64,000 nucleotides of DNA from CAZUGA01 sp964619885 (GCA_964619885.1 CAZUGA010000018.1:1-64000), one strand, 5' to 3'. Shown: positions 8,979 through 18,591, numbered from the stretch's first letter. The notes: generated from the sequence alone by a model not told the origin. Program-made: numbers and translations.

Positions 8979-9374
8979 ATGCGCGAGATAATCGGAATCA
9001 ACCATATCGGTCTTCGTGTTCGAGATTTAGATCGCGCTCGCGAATTCTATGAGAAGCTTGGGTTTAAATTTCTTGTCGGTCCTATTGGCCCGGAACCAGT
9101 CGCAATCATGGAACATCCATCCGGGGTGAATATTAATTTCATATTGAACGCGAACGCTGCATCCGGTTCCAATATTCTGATGGACGTTCCGGAAAAATAT
9201 CCGGGCTATACGCATATCGCGCTCAATGTTAGCGATGTACATGCAATGATAGAGAAATTACAGTCTGCCGGAATTGAATTGTCCGAAGGGCCGGTCAGCT
9301 TTCCCGGCGGCACATCGATATTTATCCGCGACCAGGATAATAATGTGGTTGAGTTCCATCAGGATGATGGATAG
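8979..9374 (+). CDS. VOC-superfamily (glyoxalase-like) protein
   Basis: This 131-residue protein shows the VOC fold. N-H-I-G-L-R-V near the N-terminus, Y-T-H-I-A-L in the middle and V-V-E-F-H-Q near the C-terminus supply the usual His/His/Glu metal ligands. It is a paralogue of the protein at 5167-5571. Metal binding is likely from the family; the substrate is not known. No clear ribosome-binding site precedes the ATG. The downstream gene is convergent. Confidence 0.82.
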   Translation: MREIIGINHIGLRVRDLDRAREFYEKLGFKFLVGPIGPEPVAIMEHPSGVNINFILNANAASGSNILMDVPEKYPGYTHIALNVSDVHAMIEKLQSAGIELSEGPVSFPGGTSIFIRDQDNNVVEFHQDDG

Positions 9375-9396
9375 TGAATCTTCCCCCGATTACGGG

Positions 9397-10056
9397 TTAA
9401 ATTACTAGAATGCCCAGTAACCAGCGTAGTAAATGGCTAAATGTGCCGTTACCGAGTCCATCTTTACGCTTGACGAAATCCCCACCAATTCGTTGAGTTT
9501 GTGCTGCACTTATCCAATAAATTGTGTTCCATTGCAACGGGTTAATGTGTGGATCTAGGTTATAAATTAAATTTCCGTGGAGCAGTTTCCACCCTACCAG
9601 TCTAACCCCGTGTAATGGGAGCAAGTCATTTACGAACGGACGACCGTAGTGCTGAAATAGCCGGTGTTTCATTTTTCTGTGAATTCTCCAAGGCACATCG
9701 ATCTTTAAGCTTGATAATCCGCCATTGTGGAAAAAAAATACAATGAACGATGCAGGCAATCCATCATAGGTTTTTAGTTCAGTGTAACAAACACGGTCGC
9801 CAAGTTTAGATCCTGAAATGTGGTTGTTGGAGCAATGCAGCGGCAGTGTGAAAAAGCGTTGTTTGATTTCCGCCTCGGTCAGACCGCCCTGAATATCTTG
9901 TAGATCTAGCGAGAATCTAGCCGAACCATATTGCCAAGTTCGAAAATTACTCACTACCAGACCTTTGTTAATCAGTAAGAATATGGAAATCCCCAGAAGT
10001 CCCAGCAGTATGACGAGTCTAATAGAAAATATATTCTTATTGTTTTGACTATGCAT
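9397..10056 (-). CDS. hypothetical protein with one N-terminal membrane anchor
   Basis: From ATG 10056 the product has 219 residues. A single hydrophobic helix (about 12-32) is followed by a soluble domain containing the cysteine pair region L-P-L-H-C-S-N-N-H and D-R-V-C-Y-T-E-L, which could form a disulfide in the periplasm. The frame can be extended to a TTG at 10137, but the internal ATG leaves a more normal N-terminus. No domain family was recognised. It is convergent with the VOC gene and divergent from the halogenase-like gene. Confidence 0.55.
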   Translation of the reverse strand: MHSQNNKNIFSIRLVILLGLLGISIFLLINKGLVVSNFRTWQYGSARFSLDLQDIQGGLTEAEIKQRFFTLPLHCSNNHISGSKLGDRVCYTELKTYDGLPASFIVFFFHNGGLSSLKIDVPWRIHRKMKHRLFQHYGRPFVNDLLPLHGVRLVGWKLLHGNLIYNLDPHINPLQWNTIYWISAAQTQRIGGDFVKRKDGLGNGTFSHLLRWLLGILVI

Positions 10057-10286
10057 TTCAAATATATAGGTCTCTCGGCTCACTCGGGTTGTTGCATAAT
10101 TATAGATAGATTTGGAGTGAACCGAGATCAAATCCAATAGTGAGTCGGTACAACTCTTTTGATCGAACTCTGCACTAATCTTAGCTGCCTGCTAGCCGTA
10201 GCCTCGGTGCGCAGTTACAATCATCGGCGTACAATAAAATGCGATGAATGGACGGCTATTAGTTCCGGAGACTTGAATACAATCGA

Positions 10287-11528
10287 ATGAATCCCATCAA
10301 AAACATCGCAATCATTGGGGGCGGTCCGGCCGCTTGTACTCTAGCGATTCTGTTGTGCCGCAAAGGCTTGAACGTGGCGATTTACTATCTGCCCGAAAAA
10401 GCGCCGATCCTAGTTGGGGAATCGTTGGTGCCGATGATTGTCCCAATGCTGAGCGATCTAGGTGTGGAGGATGAGGTTGCAGGGTATAGCATTGTTAAAC
10501 CCGGCGCTTGTTTTACCTTCAATGTGGATCGAATATTCGAATTTCGATTCGCCGATAATCCCAGCGATACACCCAGCTACTCTTACAATGTGCCGCGTAA
10601 GGAATTTAACTCAACTTTGCGCAATGCCGCAGCCAAAGCCGGTGCCTTATTGATAAATCGGAAGGTAACGCTGGTGGGTTCCATGGGTCGTGACAAAGTC
10701 GATTTGGACAAAACTTCGATCGGTGCCGCCAGCGAATGCTGGAACGGTGCGGACCCGGATATGATCATCGATGCGGCCGGTCGAATCGGTTTGATATCAA
10801 AGTTATTGAATATCGCTACCGAAAAAGGTCCCCGGCGGGATGTCGCGTTGTTTGCCCACGTCGACCAAACGCAGCTTATCGATCCTGGTTACGTACATAA
10901 CGACAGAATGGAACAAGGTTGGTGTTGGCGTATTCCGTTACCCGATAAAGTCTCTTTCGGTTTTGTCGTTCCGCATAGGTATGCCGATGAAGCAGGTACA
11001 TCGGCCGAGGAGCAATACGACAAATTGATGCACGAAGACCCTATATTGACCCAGATCGCGCCAAATGCACAACGCTTGACACCGGTGTTGAGATTTGACA
11101 ATTATCAATCAATTTGCCAACGTCTGTACGGCAAAAACTGGGCATTATTGGGAGATTCGGGTGGCTTTGTCGACCCGGTATTTTCCAGCGGGTTGATGGT
11201 TGGGATGGAGGGCGCGTATACGCTTGCCGCTGCTCTGCTGCGGGACAAAACGTTGGATCGGTACGAGTCCGAGACCTTGAACCATCTTGCCGCTTGGCAT
11301 GAAATAGTCGGATATTATTACAGCGGTCGTTTGATGACCAGTATTCAGGTGGGCGACGCGTTTGCTCTTAGCCTGTTGGGTAAACTGATGGTTCCACTGA
11401 TTAGTAAACATCTGAGCCGGGTATTCAGTGGCGCGGCTGCAACCCGCCCATTCAGCCGAAACCTTCTTCGCATGCTGGTCAAGCATGGTCTTCGGGGCCA
11501 TAACCCGCGTATATATGCGATAGAATAA
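10287..11528 (+). CDS. flavin-dependent halogenase-like oxidoreductase
   Basis: The 413-residue product has the FAD-binding G-G-G-P-A-A (residues 11-16), the G-D-S-G-G-F-V-D-P flavin motif, and W-C-W-R-I-P at 212-217. The last matches the W-x-W-x-I-P signature that distinguishes flavin-dependent halogenases from related monooxygenases. Lys71 in V-K-P-G-A lies where halogenases place the catalytic lysine that forms the chloramine. Such enzymes chlorinate or brominate activated aromatic rings, often while the substrate is tethered to a carrier protein; a carrier gene follows at 11792. The superfamily also contains non-halogenating members, so halogenation is likely but unproven. First gene of the biosynthetic cluster. 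Confidence 0.75.
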   Translation: MNPIKNIAIIGGGPAACTLAILLCRKGLNVAIYYLPEKAPILVGESLVPMIVPMLSDLGVEDEVAGYSIVKPGACFTFNVDRIFEFRFADNPSDTPSYSYNVPRKEFNSTLRNAAAKAGALLINRKVTLVGSMGRDKVDLDKTSIGAASECWNGADPDMIIDAAGRIGLISKLLNIATEKGPRRDVALFAHVDQTQLIDPGYVHNDRMEQGWCWRIPLPDKVSFGFVVPHRYADEAGTSAEEQYDKLMHEDPILTQIAPNAQRLTPVLRFDNYQSICQRLYGKNWALLGDSGGFVDPVFSSGLMVGMEGAYTLAAALLRDKTLDRYESETLNHLAAWHEIVGYYYSGRLMTSIQVGDAFALSLLGKLMVPLISKHLSRVFSGAAATRPFSRNLLRMLVKHGLRGHNPRIYAIE

Positions 11529-11791
11529 CGACTGGTCTACAGTAGGGGTGCTGTCTCCAAGGCTATATGGATGTATCGACGCCATATCTGGAAGGTCATA
11601 TAGGAACCTATCTGGGGTTTCTACGGAGCAACGCGAATTTGAATTGGTGGCGGGCTAGATTATTGTTTTGTTTCGGTTCTGCGTAGAAACCGCGATGTAT
11701 CGATGGAGTCGGGCATTGTCGACGCGGTAATTGGATAATAACGGGCTCAGCTGAGTGGTTACAATAACAAAGAATCATCTTGTACTGGGTT

Positions 11792-12088
11792 ATGAATGAT
11801 ATTAATACCTCCGGTGGATCAAATTCCCGGAGCGAAATCTCGGTGGAAAAAATCAGTGGTTCGCTTTGTTCGTTTTTAACGGAAAGTATTTTAGCGCCGG
11901 AGATTGAAATTAGCCCAACTACCGAATTGAGTCTGGTTGGGGTCGATTCCTATTCGCTTATGGAATTGATTTTGTTTATTGAGCGCCGCTATGGATTGGT
12001 TATACCCGCTGAAAGCATAACGCCGGAAAATACCGCAACGGTTAATGCCTTGGGCCAGTGTTGCAATCGATTGCTTAATCAGCCCTGA
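11792..12088 (+). CDS. stand-alone acyl/peptidyl carrier protein
   Basis: The 98-residue product has a carrier-protein fold with G-V-D-S-Y-S-L-M-E-L; Ser53 is the expected phosphopantetheine attachment site. Glu/Asp-rich helices I and II and the P-x-T-E-L-S lead-in match acyl carrier proteins. The frame opens at a TTG (11780), but the ATG at 11792 is preferred. In the cluster it would carry the substrate loaded by the AMP ligase (14702) and presented to the halogenase-like and FAD enzymes, with transfer by the condensation-type protein (12141). Confidence 0.82.
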   Translation: MNDINTSGGSNSRSEISVEKISGSLCSFLTESILAPEIEISPTTELSLVGVDSYSLMELILFIERRYGLVIPAESITPENTATVNALGQCCNRLLNQP

Positions 12089-12140
12089 TTGATCATATAG
12101 TGTTAAAAGCATCTCAATATTTGTCCAGGTTTTTGCGCTA

Positions 12141-13457
12141 GTGTCATTTCCTGCGGTTTTTTCGCTCAATGGTATTGACTATTTTTTGTACCAATTGGAC
12201 CGACTTATGCTGGGTTCCAGTCGGGAGCGTAACGTTTGTACTTTGGCCGTGGAGCTGGATGGGCAACTGGATTATCAAACCCTGACACAGCAGTTATTCA
12301 CCGATCCCGTGTACGGATGGATTACATCGCTACGGCTTAAAATAGGACTTCCGTTCGCGCTAAGCCGGTGGCGGCGGGATGATTCGGCTATACCTCCCGA
12401 GATCGAATTAATCGATAGTGACGTAGACTATCGGTTCATGGACAAATGGGTTGTGCCGGCCATTGATCCCAGAATGGATTCGCCGGTCAGAATTAGTTTG
12501 GTGCAACAGCTTCGGAATCAGTCAATACTCGTTGTTTCTTGGCACCATAGTCTAATGGATGCACATGGTTGTGAGTTACTCATTCGATACCTGGGTTGCC
12601 CAAATAAATCTGTGCAACCGCTTTGGCTGCAAGATCTTGAAGGCGATGACGATGTGGCTATGTTGAAGCGTTTGCTACATGACCAAGAGACCAAAAAAGG
12701 CCTGTACGAGATATCCAAGCCACCGCTATTATCGCTTGGTCAATGCAGCGGGCGCAGACCGAGTCCAAAACACCGCGTTATGCGGTTTAGCAAGCAAGAA
12801 ACGCTTCAAATAAGCCACGCTGCGGAAAGTCATGGCGCTGGGTTTATGTTGAGCGCCTATTACCTGGCATCGACCGCCAAGTCATTTTCCATTCTTCTAC
12901 GCCAACGCGGTGAAGCCGAAAATGATATTCTGGTGCCGGTTCCACAGGATCGGCGCAAGCGCGGTGCGAATGGCCCGGTTCTGCGCAACCAGGTTACGTT
13001 TTTGTTTTACCGTATCGGGTATGCCAATCTGGCGAATTTGGCCAGTATCACAACCGACTTGGTTGAACAAATGAAGCAATTGATGCGAAGCGATGCGCCA
13101 TCCCATTATCTGAATATGATGAATCGTCTGCAGCGCGTTCCAGGTGTCGTATATCGCTGGTTATTGAAACATCCAACCCAAGGTTGCATGGCGAGTTTTT
13201 TTTATTCCGATACCGGCGATTCATTGAATGGTTTGCAAAACTTTCTGGGGCTGTCGATTGCAAACGCCATTCATTATCCCCCCAATATTTATCCACCGGG
13301 AATGACATTTATCTACACCCGTTTTCAAGGCGGATTGCAGATTACCTGTAGTTATATGCAAGAGTTGGTCACCGATGCCGAAATGAACATGATGATGGGA
13401 AGTCTTCGACGCCATCTGTTGAGTGGTGACGGGGTCTCGCCCGAAAGTTCAGTATGA
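12141..13457 (+). CDS. condensation-domain / WS-DGAT-like acyltransferase
   Basis: The 438-residue product carries H-H-S-L-M-D-A-H-G at 135-143. This is the H-H-x-x-x-D-x-x-G active site shared by NRPS condensation domains, wax ester synthases and PapA-type acyltransferases. A tunnel-type second half with V-P-V-P-Q-D-R-R-K-R-G fits the same fold. It is likely to take an acyl group from the carrier protein encoded just upstream and pass it to an amine or alcohol. The start is a GTG at 12141. Its TGA overlaps the next ATG by four bases, so the two are translationally coupled. The acceptor is unknown. Confidence 0.75.
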   Translation: MSFPAVFSLNGIDYFLYQLDRLMLGSSRERNVCTLAVELDGQLDYQTLTQQLFTDPVYGWITSLRLKIGLPFALSRWRRDDSAIPPEIELIDSDVDYRFMDKWVVPAIDPRMDSPVRISLVQQLRNQSILVVSWHHSLMDAHGCELLIRYLGCPNKSVQPLWLQDLEGDDDVAMLKRLLHDQETKKGLYEISKPPLLSLGQCSGRRPSPKHRVMRFSKQETLQISHAAESHGAGFMLSAYYLASTAKSFSILLRQRGEAENDILVPVPQDRRKRGANGPVLRNQVTFLFYRIGYANLANLASITTDLVEQMKQLMRSDAPSHYLNMMNRLQRVPGVVYRWLLKHPTQGCMASFFYSDTGDSLNGLQNFLGLSIANAIHYPPNIYPPGMTFIYTRFQGGLQITCSYMQELVTDAEMNMMMGSLRRHLLSGDGVSPESSV

Positions 13458-14689
13458 AAACGGATTTACTGGTTGTAGGCGGCGGCGCGGCCGGTATAGC
13501 CGCAGCGGTCGCAGGCGCGAAATCCGGGATGGACGTGCTGGTGGTTGAGCGTTATGGTTTTTTGGGTGGCATGGCAACTGCTGCGATGGTGGGCACTATT
13601 TGCGGTTTGTATTATCGTGGAAAAAGTCCCGCCAAATTTGCCGTTCGCGGGTTCGCGCGCAAATTTGCAGAGCGTATTGCAGAACAAAGTGGCGCTCAGG
13701 TTTGCGGGTTCGAGAAAAACCTGCATTTTTTACCCTACGATCCACAGGTATTCAATATTGAAGCGGTTCGTACGTTGCAAGCCTCTGGGGCACGGATGCT
13801 GCTGCACACTACAATTTCTGACGTTGAAGCAGAAGGCGGTTTGATTAGGATGGCCAAGGCAATATGTCCTGACCGTGAAATCGAAATTGAGGCTGGCGCC
13901 ATTGTCGATTGTAGCGGGGAAGGTCTAATATCGAATTTAGCCGGTCAAGCAATTTATGAGCAAGAGTCCTATCAGGCCGGTGCATTCGTGTTTGGTGTCT
14001 GTGGTTTACCCGATACCGATCAGCGATCTGTCAATCTGGATATTTTACGTTTGATCGCCAAGGGTATCCGTGCTGGCCAGATAGACACTGAATCCAAACG
14101 TTTGTCCATAGTGCCGGGCTCATTGAATAACGGCGCTGCGTTGTTCAAATTGGGTATGCCAGTACGGTTTAGCAATTCGGTTGATGCGCGGACCGACTAT
14201 GAAATTTGCGCACGCTCGCGAGCCTCGGCATTGATCAAGTATCTGCGCCAGTCAAATGAGGCCTTAAAATGCCTTTCGATCACATCCATGGCGCCGCAAG
14301 TCGGTGTTCGTACGTCAAAGCGTCCCGTCGGACTTTCACTATTGAACGAAACCGATGTGCTGCAATGCCATAAACCGGTTGACGGTGTCGCGGTCGGTGT
14401 TTGGCCCATTGAATATTGGGCAGAAGAAACAGCGCCGCAAATGACTTATTTTAGCGAAAACGATCACTATGAAATTCAAGCCGGTGCATTGGTGTCTTCG
14501 GGGTTGAGTAACCTGTTTTTTGCAGGGCGGGGTATATCGGCCACGGAAATGGCAATCGCATCGGCCAGAGTGATAGGTACTTGTCTGGGTACCGGGTATG
14601 CGGCAGGTATGCTAGCCGCTTCCTACCTGTCGGACGGATCGTGGCAAAACGCTATTCCGAATATTCGTTTAGAACAATGTAGCCGGTAA
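13454..14689 (+). CDS. FAD-dependent oxidoreductase (FAD_oxidored type)
   Basis: The 411-residue product begins with a Rossmann FAD motif (G-G-G-A-A-G-I-A-A-A, about residues 8-17), followed by E-R-Y-G-F-L-G-G-M-A-T-A and, near the C-terminus, L-F-F-A-G-R-G-I-S-A-T-E-M-A. This pattern marks the FAD_oxidored group of flavoproteins. It overlaps the preceding acyltransferase gene by ATGA and is followed 12 bases later by the AMP ligase, so it is in the same operon. A tailoring oxidation or desaturation of a tethered or released intermediate is plausible. The exact reaction is not inferable. Confidence 0.75.
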   Translation: MKTDLLVVGGGAAGIAAAVAGAKSGMDVLVVERYGFLGGMATAAMVGTICGLYYRGKSPAKFAVRGFARKFAERIAEQSGAQVCGFEKNLHFLPYDPQVFNIEAVRTLQASGARMLLHTTISDVEAEGGLIRMAKAICPDREIEIEAGAIVDCSGEGLISNLAGQAIYEQESYQAGAFVFGVCGLPDTDQRSVNLDILRLIAKGIRAGQIDTESKRLSIVPGSLNNGAALFKLGMPVRFSNSVDARTDYEICARSRASALIKYLRQSNEALKCLSITSMAPQVGVRTSKRPVGLSLLNETDVLQCHKPVDGVAVGVWPIEYWAEETAPQMTYFSENDHYEIQAGALVSSGLSNLFFAGRGISATEMAIASARVIGTCLGTGYAAGMLAASYLSDGSWQNAIPNIRLEQCSR

Positions 14690-14701
14690 TACCCTGCTGT
14701 C

Positions 14702-16132
14702 ATGCGCGCGCACCAAATTCTGGAACAGGCGGCCCAGCAATGGCCGGATAAAGTTGCCATCATCGAGAACGGAATCGAAATTAGTTTCCGGCAATTGAAC
14801 AGTGAATGTTCCAAATTGGCAAAACAATTGCGCCAAAATGGATTTCTGCCAGGGCAGGGTTTGGCGGTAGTTGGCAGCAACGGTGCAGCATTTATTGCCG
14901 CAATGCTGGCCGGGATGGCCAACGGCGGGATTGTGTTGCCTTTGTCGCATCAACTTAAACTCGCGGAGATCGACACTGCGATCCGCACGACGGGAATCCA
15001 CGCGGTCATTGATGATGGATCGGGTCCTCTATCCGGTTGCAGAAAATCGACAGCGATAACCTTTATGCAACAAAGCCTGGCATTCTCCCGAATTGCGGAT
15101 TCGCAGGAACCGTTGGTTGATCTTGGCATCGATGCCGCATTCATACGATATACCTCGGGTACGACCGGCAGATCCAAGGGCGTTGTGATGTCTCACAATC
15201 GAATCCTCGAGAGGTTGGATGCAGCCCAAGCGGCGTTGAAATTAGACACAGAAGACACCGTTCTGTGGGTATTGCCGATGGCTTTTCACTTTCTGGTAAC
15301 GATCATGCTGTACATCCGTTACGGCGTGACGATCGTAATCTGCAAGGATCTGCTTGCGCAAAGCCTGCTTCAGAAATCTGAAAAATACCGTGCGACGTTT
15401 TTGTACGCGTCTCCGATGCATTTTCGGTTGCTCGCGGCTGACCGTTCTGGGATGGGATTGGGATCTATCTCTCGGGTGATTTCCACCTCATCCGCTATTC
15501 CATCCAGCGTTGCGGATAGTTTTAGACAGCGCTACGACGTGCCCGTCGCGCAGGCTTACGGGATTATCGAGGCAGGCATACCATTGTTGGATACTAAACC
15601 TGATCTTAATACCACTGAATCTGTGGGGTACCCCACGCCGGGCTTCGATGTTGAATTATTGGATAATAACGGAGTGTCGGTTGGCGTGGGTCAAACGGGT
15701 CAGTTGGCGATACGAGGACCGGGCATGTTCGATGCCTATTTGTCGCCCTGGCAACGTTCCGAAGAACTGATGCGAGAAGGGTGGTTTATGACGGGGGACC
15801 TCGCCAGAGCCACAAGTGACGGCAAAATTGTCATTTGTGGACGCGAAAAATCTATGATCAATGTGGCCGGTAACAAGGCCTTCCCGGAGGAAATCGAGGA
15901 AGTATTGAACACTTTCCCAGGTATCCGGGATTCTCATGTATTCGGTGAACCCCATCCGCTAATGGGCGAAATCGTTTGCGCAGAAATCCATCTGCAATGC
16001 CGAATAGAGTTGGATGATGAAGCGGTTTTGCAACATTGTCGCAAGCGATTGTCCATGTATAAAGTACCGCATAAGTTGTACCGCGTAAGCACTATTCAAA
16101 GGACCGCCAGCGGTAAAATTGGACGCGGCTGA
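14702..16132 (+). CDS. AMP-dependent acyl/aryl (or amino acid) ligase
   Basis: The 476-residue product is an ANL-superfamily adenylating enzyme. The P-loop-like Y-T-S-G-T-T-G-R-S-K-G lies at 150-160, followed by Y-G-I-I-E-A-G, the G-W-F-M-T-G-D-L-A hinge region, the G-R-E-K-S-M-I segment and the C-terminal S-G-K-I-G-R with the catalytic lysine. It is free-standing, so it probably activates a carboxylic acid and loads it on the carrier protein from 11792. The binding-pocket code cannot be assigned by eye, so acyl, aryl and amino acid substrates all remain possible. Confidence 0.82.
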   Translation: MRAHQILEQAAQQWPDKVAIIENGIEISFRQLNSECSKLAKQLRQNGFLPGQGLAVVGSNGAAFIAAMLAGMANGGIVLPLSHQLKLAEIDTAIRTTGIHAVIDDGSGPLSGCRKSTAITFMQQSLAFSRIADSQEPLVDLGIDAAFIRYTSGTTGRSKGVVMSHNRILERLDAAQAALKLDTEDTVLWVLPMAFHFLVTIMLYIRYGVTIVICKDLLAQSLLQKSEKYRATFLYASPMHFRLLAADRSGMGLGSISRVISTSSAIPSSVADSFRQRYDVPVAQAYGIIEAGIPLLDTKPDLNTTESVGYPTPGFDVELLDNNGVSVGVGQTGQLAIRGPGMFDAYLSPWQRSEELMREGWFMTGDLARATSDGKIVICGREKSMINVAGNKAFPEEIEEVLNTFPGIRDSHVFGEPHPLMGEIVCAEIHLQCRIELDDEAVLQHCRKRLSMYKVPHKLYRVSTIQRTASGKIGRG

Positions 16133-16147
16133 TCTAAGCCGATTAAA

Positions 16148-16999
16148 TTGCGCTTTGGAGTGATAGCAAAATGGCTGATGCCAGGAGTACGAATTTCCAA
16201 TTGGTCAAATATTAAGATGTATTGCACCAAACAGCTCATTTATAGCTACTCTGATGACAGGGAAACTATACTGGTATGGCAACAGGATAGTCTCCGTTGG
16301 CTGGATTTCGGTGATGGTCACGTACAGACGGTCATCGATTTGGAAGACCCGGTCAGGCTTTGCTCTCCGGTTAACCGGGCAATGTTATTGCCTATAATGA
16401 TCATGGAAGATTCACCACGAAAAATTTTGTTGTTCGGTGCAGGCGGCGGAGCCATTGCGCGTTTTTTTTGCCAGCACCCGACTGCGGTCTGCGGCGAAGC
16501 GGTAGAAATCTCTACTCGCGTTGCTACGGTTGCCCGGCAGTATTTCGATTTTCCGTCAGAGCGGCACGGCTGGCGTATACTCGAGCAGGATGCACGGACG
16601 TATCTGGATAATTGCCAAGTCCGCTATGATTTGATCGTCGTTGACATTGCGCAGCACGGTCTTACGCCAACATGGATCGTCGATTTTTCAACCCTTACGG
16701 GCCTGCGCGAGTGTCTTTCCAATCAAGGTTTCTTAGTCTTAAATTTGATGCTTGATGATGCGCAATCATTCTCGAGTTTTCTATCGAATATCAGACGAAG
16801 ATTCGAGCATACGACAGCTTGTATGTCGATCCCAGAATATCGCAATATTATGGTTTTTGCGGCTAAACAGCGGCCTGAAAATTGGACTGTTGGCATTGAA
16901 CAAAGATGCCAGACGTTATCCCAGCATTGGGGTATAGAGTTTGATTCGTTTTGGCGACGAATGCGCAGCGAAAATCCTGACGGTAGTGGTTTGTTCTAA
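16148..16999 (+). CDS. spermidine-synthase-like class I methyltransferase-fold protein
   Basis: The 283-residue frame contains the Rossmann motif L-F-G-A-G-G-G-A-I-A-R-F-F and, 60 residues on, D-L-I-V-V-D-I, as in spermidine-synthase-fold proteins (polyamine transferases and SAM methyltransferases). The start is uncertain: TTG 16148, GTG 16160 and ATG 16178 are all possible, none with an ideal ribosome-binding site. It follows the AMP ligase by about 15 bases and ends the cluster operon. It could aminopropylate or methylate the product, or be a housekeeping homologue caught in the operon. Confidence 0.65.
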   Translation: MRFGVIAKWLMPGVRISNWSNIKMYCTKQLIYSYSDDRETILVWQQDSLRWLDFGDGHVQTVIDLEDPVRLCSPVNRAMLLPIMIMEDSPRKILLFGAGGGAIARFFCQHPTAVCGEAVEISTRVATVARQYFDFPSERHGWRILEQDARTYLDNCQVRYDLIVVDIAQHGLTPTWIVDFSTLTGLRECLSNQGFLVLNLMLDDAQSFSSFLSNIRRRFEHTTACMSIPEYRNIMVFAAKQRPENWTVGIEQRCQTLSQHWGIEFDSFWRRMRSENPDGSGLF

Positions 17000-17060
17000 T
17001 GTGCTGCGGCCTGTTTAATTCGGAATTTTTCAAAGATTGCTTTTTATTGGACTGTGATGA

Positions 17061-17201
17061 AATATAGAGCCTTCCGAAGTTGCCGAATTGCAGCAAAAGT
17101 TTCTGCAGTTTGAAAATTTGGATGGTAAATTTATTGGTCGCTTGGATAGTGTTTTTAAGCCATTTCACTACCCGCGTTACGGTTGGATTGTATCCAAATA
17201 G
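17061..17201 (+). pseudogene. possible C-terminal gene remnant
   Basis: Between the cluster and the L,D-transpeptidase a 46-codon frame is open from just after a TGA (17058-17060) to a TAG at 17199-17201. It reads like real protein (E-V-A-E-L-Q-Q-K-F, then G-R-L-D-S-V-F-K-P-F) but lacks a normal start. It may be the tail of a gene lost at this boundary. Not recognised. Confidence 0.25.
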
Positions 17202-17256
17202 AAGGGCGATAAAGTCAGCTTACGATGCGTTTTGTGTTTGTTGCGAGGCGATAAAA

Positions 17257-18591
17257 TCAAATAATAGGTTGTATGATTCGGGCCTCGATCTCAAATTCCC
17301 GGCTGAGACGGCGCTTTGCTTTTTCCATGTCGCTTTGCGTTTTGTACGGCCCAACGATAACTTCATATCGTCCGCTAGATACGGATATGTGTGCTGGGAT
17401 CGAAGGCCCCTGGTGGGTTAGTATTTCTGCCATGCGCTGCGCATCGATTTCGTTATCGAAACTACCGGTGATGGCGCTCCAATCGTGCCGGCCGATGGGC
17501 GGAACTGGCGGTTTGCCGTAAAAATGCGAAGGACTCGCAATGATATCCCAATGTTTGGTCAAATCTTCCAACCTGCGCGTGTATTTGAGTATCGGGGTCG
17601 GGATGCCGCGAGCCTGTTCTATGGTTGCATCAACTTTCTCCCAGTCGACCTCGGTAACCGTTTTTTTTGCCTCTTTTTTTAACTTTCTGATCAGTTCCTT
17701 CTTCAGTTTGGTTTTGGACTTTTTGCTTTCGTCTAACGGTTGATGCGCTTCGACGTACAACATATTTCGCCACCAGCCAACCAGATAAGGTTCGTTTATG
17801 ATAAATACATCGGTTCCGACCGAAACGTGCTCGAATAATCGTTCGATGTTTTCAGGGTAAAGTCTTACGCAACCGTGACTGATACGCATGCCCACGCCGT
17901 ACGGTTTGTTTGTGCCGTGGATTAAATAACTTGGCATGCTCAGGCGCATCGCATATTGTCCCAGCGGGTTGTCCGGTCCGGCCTTCACCACACGCGGCAA
18001 TGGGTCGCCATTGAGCCGATGTTCGCGCAGGATCGAAGCAGGTACCGTCCAGGTCGGATTGGCTTTCTTTTGGATGATGCGTGCCTTACCGGTAGGTGTT
18101 GACCAGCCCTGCCGGCCAATTCCGATGGGATAGGTCATCACTCTGCTTTCCAATGTTTTGCCGGCTTTTGGAAAGTAAAATAATCGCATATTGGCCAGAT
18201 TGAGTACGATGCCTCGCCGTTGCGATTCAGGTAGCACGAATTGTAGCGGCAAAACCACCCGGGTGTCCGGTTTGGGAACCCACACATCGAGGTCTGGATT
18301 TGCGCGGCTGATATCATTGAAGCCCAGTCCGTAGTGCCGAGCTATATCGGGTAGGGTATTCCCAGGTTCAGAGATCAACACCGCCGGTAAACCGACCAAG
18401 TCTGAATCAGGATCGATGCGAAAGTCGTGGCTTTCCAGAGTTTCGATTGTTGGGGCCGGTTTGCTGGCCCTGCGCGATGCAAAATCGAAATCCGGAAAAC
18501 GCAGATGCTGGCACCCTGTTAGTATTGTGAACAGTATGAAAAGTGTTAGCCCTTTAAATGGCCTGAAAATACTGATTTGTTGGTAACTCAT
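17257..18591 (-). CDS. L,D-transpeptidase lipoprotein with LysM-like and SPOR-like regions
   Basis: The product has 444 residues from ATG 18591. It carries a lipoprotein signal (lipobox L-T-G-C, Cys27), a LysM-like segment around 70-115, a YkuD catalytic domain with the signature I-S-H-G-C-V-R-L whose cysteine is the nucleophile, a charged K-rich linker, and a C-terminal SPOR-like repeat (Y-E-V-I-V-G-P-Y). YkuD enzymes form 3-3 peptidoglycan crosslinks or attach proteins to the wall. The SPOR-type tail suggests recruitment to glycan made at septa. An ATG at 18627 in frame would lengthen the signal peptide unusually. The rest of 18592-18891 shows no gene. Confidence 0.85.
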   Translation of the reverse strand: MSYQQISIFRPFKGLTLFILFTILTGCQHLRFPDFDFASRRASKPAPTIETLESHDFRIDPDSDLVGLPAVLISEPGNTLPDIARHYGLGFNDISRANPDLDVWVPKPDTRVVLPLQFVLPESQRRGIVLNLANMRLFYFPKAGKTLESRVMTYPIGIGRQGWSTPTGKARIIQKKANPTWTVPASILREHRLNGDPLPRVVKAGPDNPLGQYAMRLSMPSYLIHGTNKPYGVGMRISHGCVRLYPENIERLFEHVSVGTDVFIINEPYLVGWWRNMLYVEAHQPLDESKKSKTKLKKELIRKLKKEAKKTVTEVDWEKVDATIEQARGIPTPILKYTRRLEDLTKHWDIIASPSHFYGKPPVPPIGRHDWSAITGSFDNEIDAQRMAEILTHQGPSIPAHISVSSGRYEVIVGPYKTQSDMEKAKRRLSREFEIEARIIQPII

